DNA of 64,000 nt from NCBI GenBank assembly GCA_963801475.1, contig CAWDEX010000003.1:124001-188000 (forward strand). The letters are read 5' to 3'. This document shows positions 1-8,891 of this stretch, one piece after another; the first letter of the stretch is position 1, and every line of letters begins with the position of its first letter. The notes below the pieces were generated by a model that saw only the letters and a program-made list of their open reading frames with translations, did no database searches and had not been told where the DNA came from. The translations under genes were made by a program, and so were the position numbers. The stretch comes from DAOMFB01 sp963801475. Lineage in GTDB: Bacteria > Acidobacteriota > Thermoanaerobaculia > UBA5066.

Positions 1-1
1 T

Positions 2-1222
2 CTGGTCGGCTTTTTCTCGCAGCTCCACAGGGACCTCGTCGGAGCGTCCAACGCCGGACTCACGGTGGACGAGCCGCTCGAGGCGGCGGTCAGCGTCCCG
101 GCCAGCGCCTCGACGGCTCAGCGGTTTCTGACGCTCGAGGCGTTCCGCCGGGCGGGGTTCGACGTCAAGGCGCTTCTGAACGAGCCCTCGGCCGCCGGGC
201 TCGAATACGCCCACCGGTACCGGAGCACGCTGACGGCCCGACGGGAACACATCGTCGTCTACGACCTCGGCGGCGGCACGTTCGACGCCTCCCTCGTGAA
301 GATGTCCGGCCGGGCGCACGAGGTCATGGCGACGCGGGGGGCGAAGCGGCTCGGCGGAGACGACTTCGACGAGGCGATCCTCGCGTTCGTCATCGAGAAG
401 TACCGAATCGAGAGGTTCACCGACGTTCAGAGGGCCCTCCTCCTCGAGGAGTGCGCCCGGCAGAAGGAGTCGGTCGGGCCGAACACGAAGCGGTTCCTCA
501 TCGACCTTTCGGCGGTGGGCGGCGAGGCGCTGGCCGTCCCGATGGAGGAGGTCTACCTCGCCTGCGAGCCGCTCGTCCAGGAGACGATCGACGCCGTGGC
601 GCCGCTCCTCGAGGAACCGGGGGCCGGTGTCTCCTGGGAGGAGGTGGCGGGTCTCTACGTCGTCGGCGGCGGGGGAGCGTTCCCCCTCGTGGCCCGGCGC
701 TTGAGGGAGCGGTTCGGTGAACGGCGCGTCCGGCGATCGCCGTATCCGTTCGCGGCGACGGCCATCGGCCTCGCGGCGTTCCTCGACGAGGAGACCGGCT
801 GGACGCTGACCGAGCGCCTGACGCGGAATTTCGGCGTCTTTCGCGAGGCCGAGCAGGGCGGGACCGTCAGCTTCGACCTGATCTTCCCGGAAGGGACGCC
901 TCTGCCGAAGACGGGAGAGCCGCCGCTCGTGGCGACCCGCCGGTACGGCGCGGTCCACAACATCGGACACCTGCGGTACCTCGAGTGCAGCCGGGTGACG
1001 GGAGGACGCCCCGACGGCGACGTGACGCCGTGGGAGGAGATCCTCTTCCCGTACGATCCGTCCCTTCGCGACCGGGCCGACCTCGCGAGCCTTCCGGTCG
1101 TCCGGACCGAGCACGGCCCCGAGGTCGAGGAGACGTACGTCTGCGGGCCGGAAGGCGCCGTGACCGTCACCGTCGCCCTCGTCGAGGACGGGTTCCGGAG
1201 GACGTACTCGCTTCGCCGCTAG
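2..1222 (+). CDS. Hsp70-family chaperone-like ATPase, 5' truncated by window edge
   Basis: ATPase of the Hsp70/actin fold, presumably a cytoplasmic chaperone. The frame is open from base 2, so the true start lies upstream and the first in-frame GTG (65) is internal. Visible Hsp70 signatures are EPSAAGLEYA, the phosphate-2 loop DLGGGTFDASLVK (about bases 268-306) and the adenosine loop VVGGGGAFPLVARRL (about 659-703). Only about 120 residues follow the ATPase domain. They look beta-rich, without a normal lid, so this is a divergent Hsp70-family member rather than housekeeping DnaK. It converges on the GT87 gene, and the stop codons overlap by 4 bp. Family assignment is confident; the client is unknown. 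Confidence 0.85.
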   Translation: MVGFFSQLHRDLVGASNAGLTVDEPLEAAVSVPASASTAQRFLTLEAFRRAGFDVKALLNEPSAAGLEYAHRYRSTLTARREHIVVYDLGGGTFDASLVKMSGRAHEVMATRGAKRLGGDDFDEAILAFVIEKYRIERFTDVQRALLLEECARQKESVGPNTKRFLIDLSAVGGEALAVPMEEVYLACEPLVQETIDAVAPLLEEPGAGVSWEEVAGLYVVGGGGAFPLVARRLRERFGERRVRRSPYPFAATAIGLAAFLDEETGWTLTERLTRNFGVFREAEQGGTVSFDLIFPEGTPLPKTGEPPLVATRRYGAVHNIGHLRYLECSRVTGGRPDGDVTPWEEILFPYDPSLRDRADLASLPVVRTEHGPEVEETYVCGPEGAVTVTVALVEDGFRRTYSLRR

Positions 1223-2484
1223 GACGTCCGGCCGCCGTCGTCCGGACGCCGGCGAGCGACCCACGCCGCGAGCCCGAGCAGCAGAACGAGGGCATAGGTC
1301 TTCGCCGGAAGCAGGAGCGAGAGCGGCCGTCTCACGAGGCCCGCGTACTCCTCCCTCGACTGGAGCGCGAACGCCCAGACGGCAAACGAGGCGCCCAGAA
1401 GGGCCAGGGCCGTGCGCGACGGCGCGCCGTCCTCCGCGCGGAGTGCGGCGTAGAGAGCGACGAAAGCGGGGAGAAGGAAGACTCCGTAGTGTTCCCAGGA
1501 CTTCGGAGCCAGGAGGAGGCCAAGGGCGAGGGCCGCGCCGAAGCCGATTCCCGGCCGGACGATTGCCGCGGAAGGCGGACGGAGCGCCGCGAGCGCCAGA
1601 AGGCCCGCGAGCGCGCCGGCGATGATCACGAAGGGGAGGACGAGCGCAGGCGCCGTGACGACCGGCTCGACCCCGCCTCCGGGCGAGAAGAGAGCGAGCG
1701 CCGCCGACGGGAGCGAGTGGTTCCGCCACTCGAACGATCCGAGCGCGTTGTGGCGAGAAATCTGGCCCCACCAGAGCCGCCAGCCGTCGGGGCCGCCCGC
1801 CACGACGCCGAGAAGCCCGAGCGCCGCGGTGCCCGCCGCGAATCCGGCGAGCGCGCCCCACGCTTTCCGTGCGAGGAAGCCGAGCGCGGGAAGGGCGAGA
1901 AACGGCTTGGCGAGGGCAGCGGGAGCGAGGAGAAGGCCGGCCGCGAAGGCGCGTCCGTTTCGGAAGAGAAGGAGGGAGCCGGCGACGAGGAGCAGCAGGA
2001 CGCCGTTCGCCTGCCCCGTCATGAGCCCGTAGAAGACCGGGAAGAAGAAGGCGGCGGCCGCCAGGGAGGAGAGCGCGAGGTCGCGCTCCTCGGCCGCGTC
2101 TCGCGCCGTCGCCTTCGCCAGGAGGATCAGCGCGAGAACGATCGCGGCAGCCGACAGGAAGAACCAGACGACGCGAGCGACTTCCCACGGCAGGAGGGCG
2201 AGCGGGGCGTACGCCACCGGGACCCACGGCGGGTAGATGAAATTGAGTACCGCGTCCCCCGGCCCCGCCGGCCCGTGGAGCCCGAGCGTGGCGCCGGCTG
2301 CCCCGACGACGGCATCGTCGTAGAAGCGCCGGTCGCCGCCGAGGAGAAGCCTTGCGGCGAGGTACGGCGGGGCGAGATCGAGTCCCTGCTTGGGGTGAAA
2401 CAACGCGCGTCCGGTCTGGATCGCGGCCTCCGTCGCCGCGACGGAGGCCAGGAAGAGGCCGGCGGCGCGGCGGGCGTCAGCCAT
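1219..2484 (-). CDS. Glycosyltransferase family 87 (DUF2029) membrane protein
   Basis: Multi-pass GT-C fold glycosyltransferase of about 421 residues. These use polyprenyl-phosphate sugars at the outer face of the inner membrane. The protein is almost entirely alternating hydrophobic helices (about ten). The family-typical first loop carries an acidic site and a DLAPPYLAARLLLGGDRRFYDD region, followed by FIYPPWVPVAYAPLALLP. An ATG 19 codons upstream (2541) is also in frame, but the ATG at 2484 overlaps the stop of the upstream phosphatase gene by 8 bp, which suggests translational coupling, so I prefer it. Substrate and acceptor cannot be read from sequence. Confidence 0.75.
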   Translation of the reverse strand: MADARRAAGLFLASVAATEAAIQTGRALFHPKQGLDLAPPYLAARLLLGGDRRFYDDAVVGAAGATLGLHGPAGPGDAVLNFIYPPWVPVAYAPLALLPWEVARVVWFFLSAAAIVLALILLAKATARDAAEERDLALSSLAAAAFFFPVFYGLMTGQANGVLLLLVAGSLLLFRNGRAFAAGLLLAPAALAKPFLALPALGFLARKAWGALAGFAAGTAALGLLGVVAGGPDGWRLWWGQISRHNALGSFEWRNHSLPSAALALFSPGGGVEPVVTAPALVLPFVIIAGALAGLLALAALRPPSAAIVRPGIGFGAALALGLLLAPKSWEHYGVFLLPAFVALYAALRAEDGAPSRTALALLGASFAVWAFALQSREEYAGLVRRPLSLLLPAKTYALVLLLGLAAWVARRRPDDGGRTS

Positions 2485-4507
2485 TCGCGGGGGCGCTCCC
2501 GATCCTGAGGACGATGAGGGTCCTGTCGTCGACCGGATCATCTCCTCCGGTGAAGGCGCGCCATGCGGCCAGGATGCGGTCCCGCGCGGCCACGGCCGTG
2601 CCCCCGGCCGTTTCGGCGAGCACGGCCTCCAGCCGTGCGAAGCCGAACTCCTCGTCGCTTCCCGGGCGCGTCGCCTCGACGATTCCGTCCGAGAGGAGAA
2701 CCCAGAGGTCTCCCGCCTCGAGGGGAGCTTCGACCGTCCGGAAATGGACTGGCAGGCCGAGCCCCAGCGGGCGCGCCGGGTTTGCCAGGGGGGTGGCGGC
2801 GCCGGCGGGGGTGACGCGATACGGGTAGACGTGCCCGGCGTTCGTGTAGAGGACCTTCCGCTCGGTGAGGAGGATGCGGAGGTAGGCCATCGTCACGAAC
2901 GTCCGGCTGTCGGTCGTCCGGGCGATCTCGGCGTCGAGGTCCGTGAGCAGCTCCTCGCCTGCCGCCCCCGATCGGACGAGGGCGGTGAGCGACGCCTTCG
3001 CCGAGGCCATGACGATTCCGGTCGGCAGGCCGTGCCCCGAGACGTCGGCGAGGACCACGGTCAGCGCGCCGGGGGGATCGCTGGCCACGAGATCGTAGAA
3101 GTCGCCGCCGATGGCCGCGGCCGGATGGAAGTCGATGGCGATCTCCACGCCGGGGCAGGCGAAGTCGGCGGGCGGGAGGAGCCGCCGCTGGAGGTCGCGC
3201 GCGAGCTGCAGCTCATGCTCGAGGGCCTGCTTCTCGGCCCGCTCCGCGACGCTCGCCTCGAGGTGGGAGGCCATGTCGTTGAAGCCGGAGACGAGGCGTG
3301 CGAGCTGGTCGCTCCCTTTCAGGACGACGCGGTGCGCGAAGTTCCCCGTTTCGATCTCGGCGACCCCCTGCGACAGCCGCCGCGTGGCCCGTGAGATCCG
3401 GAGGACCAGGACGGCGGCGGTCAGCGTCGCGAGGAGGAAGACGGCGAGCGCGGCGCCTCCGAGGAACCTCATGACGGCGAGGGCGACGTCGGACGAGCGG
3501 GTCGCGGCCCTCCCGACCCGGATCTCGCCGAAGAGGTGATCGGCCTCCTCGGCGATGGACGACTGCAGGAGGACGACGAGGCGCTCCCCGGGAAGCGGCT
3601 GACCGGTCGCCCAGTCCACGTGGTCCACCGTGAGGGCCACGGGATAGAGGATCCAGCGGCCGAAGATCGGGCCGGAGCCGGCAGGGGGCGCTGCCGACGC
3701 GAGCGAGCCTTTGGCGCTCGCCTCGGTCCGCTCCAGGTCGAAGCGCTCCTTTCCGAGCGAAAGCCTCGCCCTGGATCCGCCCGCGGGGGCCTCCTCGGGC
3801 GCGGGACGCGCCCGCCGGATGTCGAGCTCCATGCCCAGATCGCGCTCGAGGGCCGCGCGGAACGCCGCGCCCGTCCGGAGCGTCAGGACGAGGACACCGC
3901 TCTTGCGCCGCTCGATGGCTGCGAAGAAGTTGCGCGTCCCGTCGTGGCCGATGAGGAGGGCGGGAACCCGGGGGAGCCAGTCCCGCGGCAGGAGCGAGGT
4001 GCCGTCCGGCGTGCCGAGCGACTCCTCGCGGCCGCCGGCCGGAACGTAGTCGTAGCCGGCGTCGCCGAAGAACCTGACGGGACCGGCCAGCTCTTCGAAG
4101 GCCGCCCGGCGCGCGGCCGCGTCCGGCGCGTCCTCGAAGCGGTCCGCGAGCAGCCGGGCCGTCTTCAGAAGAGTTTCGCGCCGCGCCTCGAGCGCCCGCT
4201 CGGCCCGCTGGCCGGCCACCTGCGCCGCCACGAGCCAGGCTCCCGCGTAGGCCACGACGACCAGGAAGAGGAGCGGCGTGACGAGGAGAAGGTACGAGAC
4301 GACGAGTCGGCTACCGACGCGCCAGAGGAGCCCGCGCGCCAGGTGGCGGAAGGCGCTCGCCGCGAAGACGGTCCCTGCGACGGCGACGATGAGGGCGCCG
4401 GCGGGACTCCAGAAGCCGCCCGGAAGGCCGGCCGCCCCCGCCGAGAGAAGCACGACGCCGGCGAGGACCGAAAGGCCGCTCCGGCGAAAGGTCTTCGTCA
4501 GCGTCAT
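2477..4507 (-). CDS. Membrane SpoIIE-type PP2C phosphatase with HAMP domain
   Basis: Sensor phosphatase of 676 residues. The N-terminus has three hydrophobic segments (about residues 13-97). A large extracytoplasmic region (about 100-340) follows, then a further membrane helix (about 343-370) and a HAMP domain beginning RATRRLSQGVAEIETGNF. After a linker helix comes a SpoIIE/PP2C catalytic domain with GGDFYDLV, LADVSGHGLPTG, NAGHVYPY and LLSDGIVEA, which carry the metal-binding Asp/Gly residues. Such proteins dephosphorylate anti-anti-sigma (STAS) proteins in partner-switching pathways. No STAS or RsbW gene is adjacent. It is divergent from the antiporter gene, with only 44 bp between starts, and co-directional with GT87. 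Confidence 0.88.
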   Translation of the reverse strand: MTLTKTFRRSGLSVLAGVVLLSAGAAGLPGGFWSPAGALIVAVAGTVFAASAFRHLARGLLWRVGSRLVVSYLLLVTPLLFLVVVAYAGAWLVAAQVAGQRAERALEARRETLLKTARLLADRFEDAPDAAARRAAFEELAGPVRFFGDAGYDYVPAGGREESLGTPDGTSLLPRDWLPRVPALLIGHDGTRNFFAAIERRKSGVLVLTLRTGAAFRAALERDLGMELDIRRARPAPEEAPAGGSRARLSLGKERFDLERTEASAKGSLASAAPPAGSGPIFGRWILYPVALTVDHVDWATGQPLPGERLVVLLQSSIAEEADHLFGEIRVGRAATRSSDVALAVMRFLGGAALAVFLLATLTAAVLVLRISRATRRLSQGVAEIETGNFAHRVVLKGSDQLARLVSGFNDMASHLEASVAERAEKQALEHELQLARDLQRRLLPPADFACPGVEIAIDFHPAAAIGGDFYDLVASDPPGALTVVLADVSGHGLPTGIVMASAKASLTALVRSGAAGEELLTDLDAEIARTTDSRTFVTMAYLRILLTERKVLYTNAGHVYPYRVTPAGAATPLANPARPLGLGLPVHFRTVEAPLEAGDLWVLLSDGIVEATRPGSDEEFGFARLEAVLAETAGGTAVAARDRILAAWRAFTGGDDPVDDRTLIVLRIGSAPANG

Positions 4508-4539
4508 GGGTTCGTCGCCGATTCTGACAGAGCCGTTTC

Positions 4540-4545
4540 TATACT
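4540..4545 (+). promoter_or_regulatory. Candidate -10 element for the Kef-type antiporter gene
   Basis: TATACT ends 6 bases before the ATG at 4552, in the 44-bp gap between divergent genes. If it is used, transcription would start at or next to the start codon (leaderless mRNA). No convincing -35 hexamer is present at 16-18 bp, so this is tentative. Confidence 0.3.
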
Positions 4546-4551
4546 GCGGGA

Positions 4552-6549
4552 ATGTCCGGGAGCCCGTTCCTTCGGGACCTGATCGTCGTCCTCGTGGCGT
4601 CGTTCCCGGTCCTCTGGCTCTGCCGGCGGCTGAAGCTCCCCCAGATCGTCGGGTTCCTCGTGACCGGCGTCGTTCTCGGACCGCACGCTCTGGGCTGGGT
4701 GCGGGAGGCCGCGCGCGTCGAGGCGGTCGCCGAGTTCGGCGTCGCGCTGATCCTCTTCTTCGTCGGGCTGGAGTTCCCGCTCCGGCGGCTTCGAGCGCTC
4801 GGAAGGACCTCGCTCCTGGGCGGCGCGCTCCAGATGACGCTGACGGCGGCGGCGGCGGGAGCGGCCGCGGTGGCGGCCGGCTTCCCGGCGAACACCGCTT
4901 TCCTCCTCGGCCTCCTCGTCTCCGTCTCCTCGACGGCCGTCGTCCTGCCGCTCCTGAAGGAGCGCGACGAGCTGGCGAGTCCCTATGGGCGGACCTTTCT
5001 CGCCGTCGCTCTCTTCCAGGACCTCGCGGTCATTCCGATCCTCCTCCTCCTCCCCGCGCTCGCGCCCGGGTCGGTCGGGGCCTCGCTCCTCGGCGTCGTC
5101 TCCCGCGTCGGCCTCGCCGTGGCGGCCGTCGTCCTCCTCGTGGCCGTGGCCCGGAACGTCGCGCCGCGGCTTCTCGACGGCGTTGCGCGTATGGGGAGCC
5201 GCGAGATCTTCACGGGGGCGGTCGTCGTCATCGTCCTCGGGATGATTACCGCGGGCGAGCGGGCGGGCGTCTCGGCGGCGATGGGCGCTTTCGCGGCCGG
5301 CATCGTCCTCGGCGAGAGCGACCACGTCCATGAGGTCGCCGCCACGCTCGCGCCGCTTCGCGACCTCCTCTCGAGTCTCTTCTTCGTCTCGGTGGGGATG
5401 CTCCTCTCGCCGGGCTTCCTGATCGAACACCCCCTCGAGGTGGCGGGCGCGGTCGTGCTCCTCGTGGTCCTGAAGACGGGCGCCGCCTTCGGCGCTCTCC
5501 GCCTGGCCGGTGTCGTCCCTCGGACGGCGCTCCGGGCGGCGCTCGCGCTCGCCTCGATCGGCGAGTTCTCCTTCCTCCTTTCGCGGGCCGCCCGGTCGCT
5601 GGGCCTCGTCTCGGACGAGACGGGGCAGATCGTCGTCGCGGCGGCCGTTCTCACGATGGCGCTCGTGCCGCTCCTCGTCGCCGCCGGGCCCCGTGTGGCG
5701 GTCCGGATGCCGGAGCAGGTCGAGGCGGCCGCCGAGGGAGAGGAGCCGCGGCTTCAGCGCCACATCGTCGTCGTCGGGGCCGGTCTCAACGGCACGAACG
5801 TGGCGCGCGTCCTCGCCGAGACGCGAATCCCCTACGTCGTCATCGACCTGGACGTCGAGAGGATCGCCGAGGCCCGGCGCGAGGGCCTCCGGACCGTACG
5901 GGCCGATGCGACGGGCATCGAGGGGCTCGAGGCGGCGGGCGTGGCCCGGGCCCTGGGCTTCGTCGTGACGATTCCGGACCCCGACGCGGCCCGCCGCGTC
6001 GTCCGCCTCTGCCGCCAGAAGAACGCCTCGGCGCGCGTCATCGTCCGGACCCGCTACATCCGCGAGGTCGAGGCGCTCCGGGCCGTCGGCGCGGACGAGG
6101 TGATCCCGGAGGAGTACGAGACCTCGATCGAGCTCGTTTCGAGGGTCCTCCATCTGCTGCACGTGCCGGGGAACGTCATCGGGACGCAGATCCGGATCCT
6201 CCGCGACGAGGCGTACCGGAAGCTCCGCGACCCGCAGGCGCGGACCGCGGGGGGCCGGCGCCTCTCGGCCCTCGTGGCCGCGGGGACGAGCGAGCTGTTT
6301 CTCGTCATGCCCGAGATGGCGGCCGAGGGTCGCACGCTGGCCGAGCTGAACCTCGCGCGGCAGCAGATCGCAGTCCCTGCCATCCTCCGCGACGGCGTCC
6401 CGCACGCGCCCCCGCCTCCGGACTGGACCCTCGCCGCCGGGGACACGATCGTCCTCGTCGGCGCCCACGAGGACCTGACGGCCGCCATCGCGCAGCTCGA
6501 GGCGCCGACGGCGCCCGCTCAGGCGGACGGAGCGTCTTTTCCCAGGTAG
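4552..6549 (+). CDS. Kef-type CPA2 cation:proton antiporter with TrkA-N and TrkA-C domains
   Basis: Inner-membrane monovalent cation (K+ or Na+)/H+ antiporter of 665 residues. Residues about 1-385 form a dozen membrane helices of the Na+/H+ exchanger fold. A Rossmann-type TrkA-N domain follows with nucleotide-binding GAGLNGTNVARVL and an acidic strand end VIDLDVE. A TrkA-C (RCK-C) domain lies at about 575-655 (LAELNLARQQIAVPAILRDG). This is the KefB/KefC/YbaL arrangement, in which NAD(H) or another nucleotide gates transport. No KefF/KefG flavoprotein is next to it. The stop overlaps the 3' end of the convergent MscS gene by 31 bp. Ion and ligand specificity are not determined. Confidence 0.88.
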   Translation: MSGSPFLRDLIVVLVASFPVLWLCRRLKLPQIVGFLVTGVVLGPHALGWVREAARVEAVAEFGVALILFFVGLEFPLRRLRALGRTSLLGGALQMTLTAAAAGAAAVAAGFPANTAFLLGLLVSVSSTAVVLPLLKERDELASPYGRTFLAVALFQDLAVIPILLLLPALAPGSVGASLLGVVSRVGLAVAAVVLLVAVARNVAPRLLDGVARMGSREIFTGAVVVIVLGMITAGERAGVSAAMGAFAAGIVLGESDHVHEVAATLAPLRDLLSSLFFVSVGMLLSPGFLIEHPLEVAGAVVLLVVLKTGAAFGALRLAGVVPRTALRAALALASIGEFSFLLSRAARSLGLVSDETGQIVVAAAVLTMALVPLLVAAGPRVAVRMPEQVEAAAEGEEPRLQRHIVVVGAGLNGTNVARVLAETRIPYVVIDLDVERIAEARREGLRTVRADATGIEGLEAAGVARALGFVVTIPDPDAARRVVRLCRQKNASARVIVRTRYIREVEALRAVGADEVIPEEYETSIELVSRVLHLLHVPGNVIGTQIRILRDEAYRKLRDPQARTAGGRRLSALVAAGTSELFLVMPEMAAEGRTLAELNLARQQIAVPAILRDGVPHAPPPPDWTLAAGDTIVLVGAHEDLTAAIAQLEAPTAPAQADGASFPR

Positions 6550-8123
6550 AGGGTCTGCGAGGGGAACGCCAGGCTCGCCCCGGCGGCGGCGACGGCGTCC
6601 AGGACCTGGAACAGGAGCTCCTCCTGCACCTCGAGAAAGCCGGCCCAGTCGGAGGCGAGGACATAGGCGCGGATCTCCACGTCGAGTGAGGAGGCGCCGA
6701 ACCGGAGGAACCGGGCGCGGGCATCCTCCGGCGCGACGCGCGGGTGGTCGGCAAGGACCTTCCGGAGCGACTCGAGGACGGTCTTCAGCTGCGCCGGCGA
6801 CGTCTCGTACCGGAGCCCGAGGACGTGGCTGAAGAGGAATCGGTCGCGGCTGGAGAGGTTCTCGATCTCCCGGGTCAGAAGCGTCCCGTTCGGGATCGAT
6901 ACGACGGTGCGGGTTTCGGTGCGAACGCGCGTCGCGAAGAGCGTGATGTCCTCGACCGTCCCCGTGAAGGTCCCGATTCGGCAGGCGTCGCCGACCCGGA
7001 GGATCTTGTCGCCGAGGACCGTGAAGCCGCCGAAGATGTTCTCGATGCTCGTCCGGGCGGCGAAGGCGAGGGCGACGCCTCCGATTCCGAGCCCGGCGAC
7101 GGCCGCCGTGAGATTGACCCCGAGACCCGAGAGCCCGGCGAGGAGGGCGAAGAGAAGGACCGTTCCCTTCAGGATTCTCCGGCCCAGGGTGATCGTCGGG
7201 ACGGCTGACGAGCCCGCCGCCGTGAAGCGCTCCCGCGCCGTCCCGGAGAAGGCGTCGATCAGCCGGAGGAGGAGCCAGGCCGAGGCGGCGACGAGCGAGA
7301 CCGTGAACCACTGGCCGTAGCGGTAGCGGAACAGGAGCGGCAGCGAGAGGTACGGAACGAAGAGCTTGTGAAGGACGAGGGCGACGAGAAGTGCGACCGG
7401 GGTCCGCGCCGTCTTCATCGCTTCGCGGAGGTCGCCCTGCCGGCCGCGCTTTTCGAGCCGGCGCCAGAGGGGTTTCATGGCCACCGTGAGGCCGAACCAT
7501 GCGACGACGAAGAAGAGGGGAACGAGGCCCAGGAAGCCGATGAGCTGCCAGAGCTTGAGGGATCCCACCGGCTTCTTGAGCACCTCGGGGAGCGACTCCT
7601 CGATCTCCGGGACGTTCAGCTCGTGGTAGAGGCGCGGGACGTCCCGGAGCGTCTGGGTGGAGAAGCGCCAGATCGGCGGACCCTCTTCCGGAGTTTCCCG
7701 GACCAGGACGACGTCCACCCTCTCGTCGCCGACGACGATCTGTCCCGCCCGCTCGAGGTCCGGAGGAAGCCCGTCTGCGACGTTGCCGACGGCCGACGCG
7801 GAAAGGGCCTGGAAGTCGCCCGAGAACGCGTGGTTCAGCACGGCCTCGAGCTGCCGCGCCAGCGTCTGCCGGGCGGCGGGGACCGGGTTTCCGCGAAACT
7901 GGAGGAACTCGACGGCTTCGGCCCAGTTCGAGCGTGACGCCGCCTGGGCAAAGCCGATGAAGGTGCCGCGAGGGGTCTCGCGATGGTAGGGATCTCCCGC
8001 GAACGGCTCGGGGGTCGGGGCCGGAGCCGGCGTGGGCTGGAGGGCCGGCAGCTGCCCCGCGGCGGGGGCGGCGAGGCCCGCCAGAAGGGTCAGGCCGGCG
8101 AGAAGGCGGCGGATCCGGCGCAT
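6519..8123 (-). CDS. MscS-family mechanosensitive ion channel
   Basis: Large MscS-type channel of 534 residues with a Sec signal peptide (cleavage near AAPAAGQ). A periplasmic alpha/beta region (about 25-170) precedes several membrane helices. The MscS pore and beta domain contain GLGIGGVALAFAARTSIENI, then the beta-domain segment VGDACRIGTFTGTVEDI and TRTVVSIPNGTLLTREI. It would release solutes during hypo-osmotic stress. It lies tail-to-tail with the Kef-type antiporter, so osmotic and ion-homeostasis genes sit together. The periplasmic N-terminal region is larger than in E. coli MscS and may be a sensor. Confidence 0.87.
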   Translation of the reverse strand: MRRIRRLLAGLTLLAGLAAPAAGQLPALQPTPAPAPTPEPFAGDPYHRETPRGTFIGFAQAASRSNWAEAVEFLQFRGNPVPAARQTLARQLEAVLNHAFSGDFQALSASAVGNVADGLPPDLERAGQIVVGDERVDVVLVRETPEEGPPIWRFSTQTLRDVPRLYHELNVPEIEESLPEVLKKPVGSLKLWQLIGFLGLVPLFFVVAWFGLTVAMKPLWRRLEKRGRQGDLREAMKTARTPVALLVALVLHKLFVPYLSLPLLFRYRYGQWFTVSLVAASAWLLLRLIDAFSGTARERFTAAGSSAVPTITLGRRILKGTVLLFALLAGLSGLGVNLTAAVAGLGIGGVALAFAARTSIENIFGGFTVLGDKILRVGDACRIGTFTGTVEDITLFATRVRTETRTVVSIPNGTLLTREIENLSSRDRFLFSHVLGLRYETSPAQLKTVLESLRKVLADHPRVAPEDARARFLRFGASSLDVEIRAYVLASDWAGFLEVQEELLFQVLDAVAAAGASLAFPSQTLYLGKDAPSA

Positions 8124-8184
8124 CGGGCTCGCCGGAGATTACCTTGCCTCGCCCCGGCGCCGCGCTCGTGCGCCGATCCTGCGC

Positions 8185-8823
8185 TCAGTTGAGCTCGTCG
8201 TCCCTCGAGTACCAGGTGGAGGAAATGTCGAGACTCGCCATCAGGCCGCCCTGGTTGAGCTGGAAGATGGCGAGGCCGTTGACGAAGGCGGTCCCCGAGG
8301 CGCCTCCTTCATTCCCGGCGGCCGCGCGGGCCGACGCGTCGGCGTACCACCCGCTCGTCACGAAGCGCTCGAAGGTCTCGCTGTCCTGCATCAGGAAGAC
8401 GACGTGGTACTTCTGGCCGCCGAGCGTCAGGCCGATGCCGGCGCTCCCCATCTTCATGTAGATCCGCTTGCCGGTCTTCCGGTCGACCGCCACGCCCGTC
8501 CCGCCCGCGCCGGACAGGCCGACGCCGAACTTGAAGTTGTCGAAGACGGCATAGCCGAAGGCCTTCTCCAGCAGCTCCTTCGCTTTCGGCTCGCGGACCG
8601 TCAGCCGCTCGAGCGTCTCTCCGGCCATTGCGTCGACGGCCTTTCGCTTCGAATCGAGCCGCATCTCGGCCCACTGGTCCCGCGGCGTGGCCGCCGGCGC
8701 GGCCGCGGCCGGGGTGACGCTCGTTTCCTTGGCCGGCTCCTGGGCCCCGGCGGGGACGGTGGCGACCGCGAAGGGCGCGGCCAGGGCGAGGACGAGGGAC
8801 GGGAAGCGTCGAAATCGACTCAT
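8185..8823 (-). CDS. SYLF-domain (Ysc84-like) exported lipid-binding protein
   Basis: Exported protein of 212 residues with a signal peptide (MSRFRRFPSLVLALAAPFAV, cleavage near PAGAQ). The remainder matches the bacterial SYLF/Ysc84 family: AYVAVFD-type AFGYAVFDNFKFGVGLSGAG, a Gly-rich strand GIGLTLGGQKYHVVFLMQD and a C-terminal DISSTWYSRDDEL. Family members bind phosphoinositide-like lipids in eukaryotes; the bacterial role is unknown. A purine-rich ribosome site lies about 9 bases before the ATG. It stands alone between the MscS and Gcr-like genes. Confidence 0.75.
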   Translation of the reverse strand: MSRFRRFPSLVLALAAPFAVATVPAGAQEPAKETSVTPAAAAPAATPRDQWAEMRLDSKRKAVDAMAGETLERLTVREPKAKELLEKAFGYAVFDNFKFGVGLSGAGGTGVAVDRKTGKRIYMKMGSAGIGLTLGGQKYHVVFLMQDSETFERFVTSGWYADASARAAAGNEGGASGTAFVNGLAIFQLNQGGLMASLDISSTWYSRDDELN

Positions 8824-8891
8824 GGGCAGACCTCCGGGAGGGAGGTTAACAAGTCCGGCGCCCGCGCGGCGCGACGGGGATCACAGGAGCT

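Noticed and set aside
4504..7500. 998-codon minus-strand open frame
   Set aside because: Antisense shadow of the Kef antiporter; Arg/Gly/Pro-rich with no domains.
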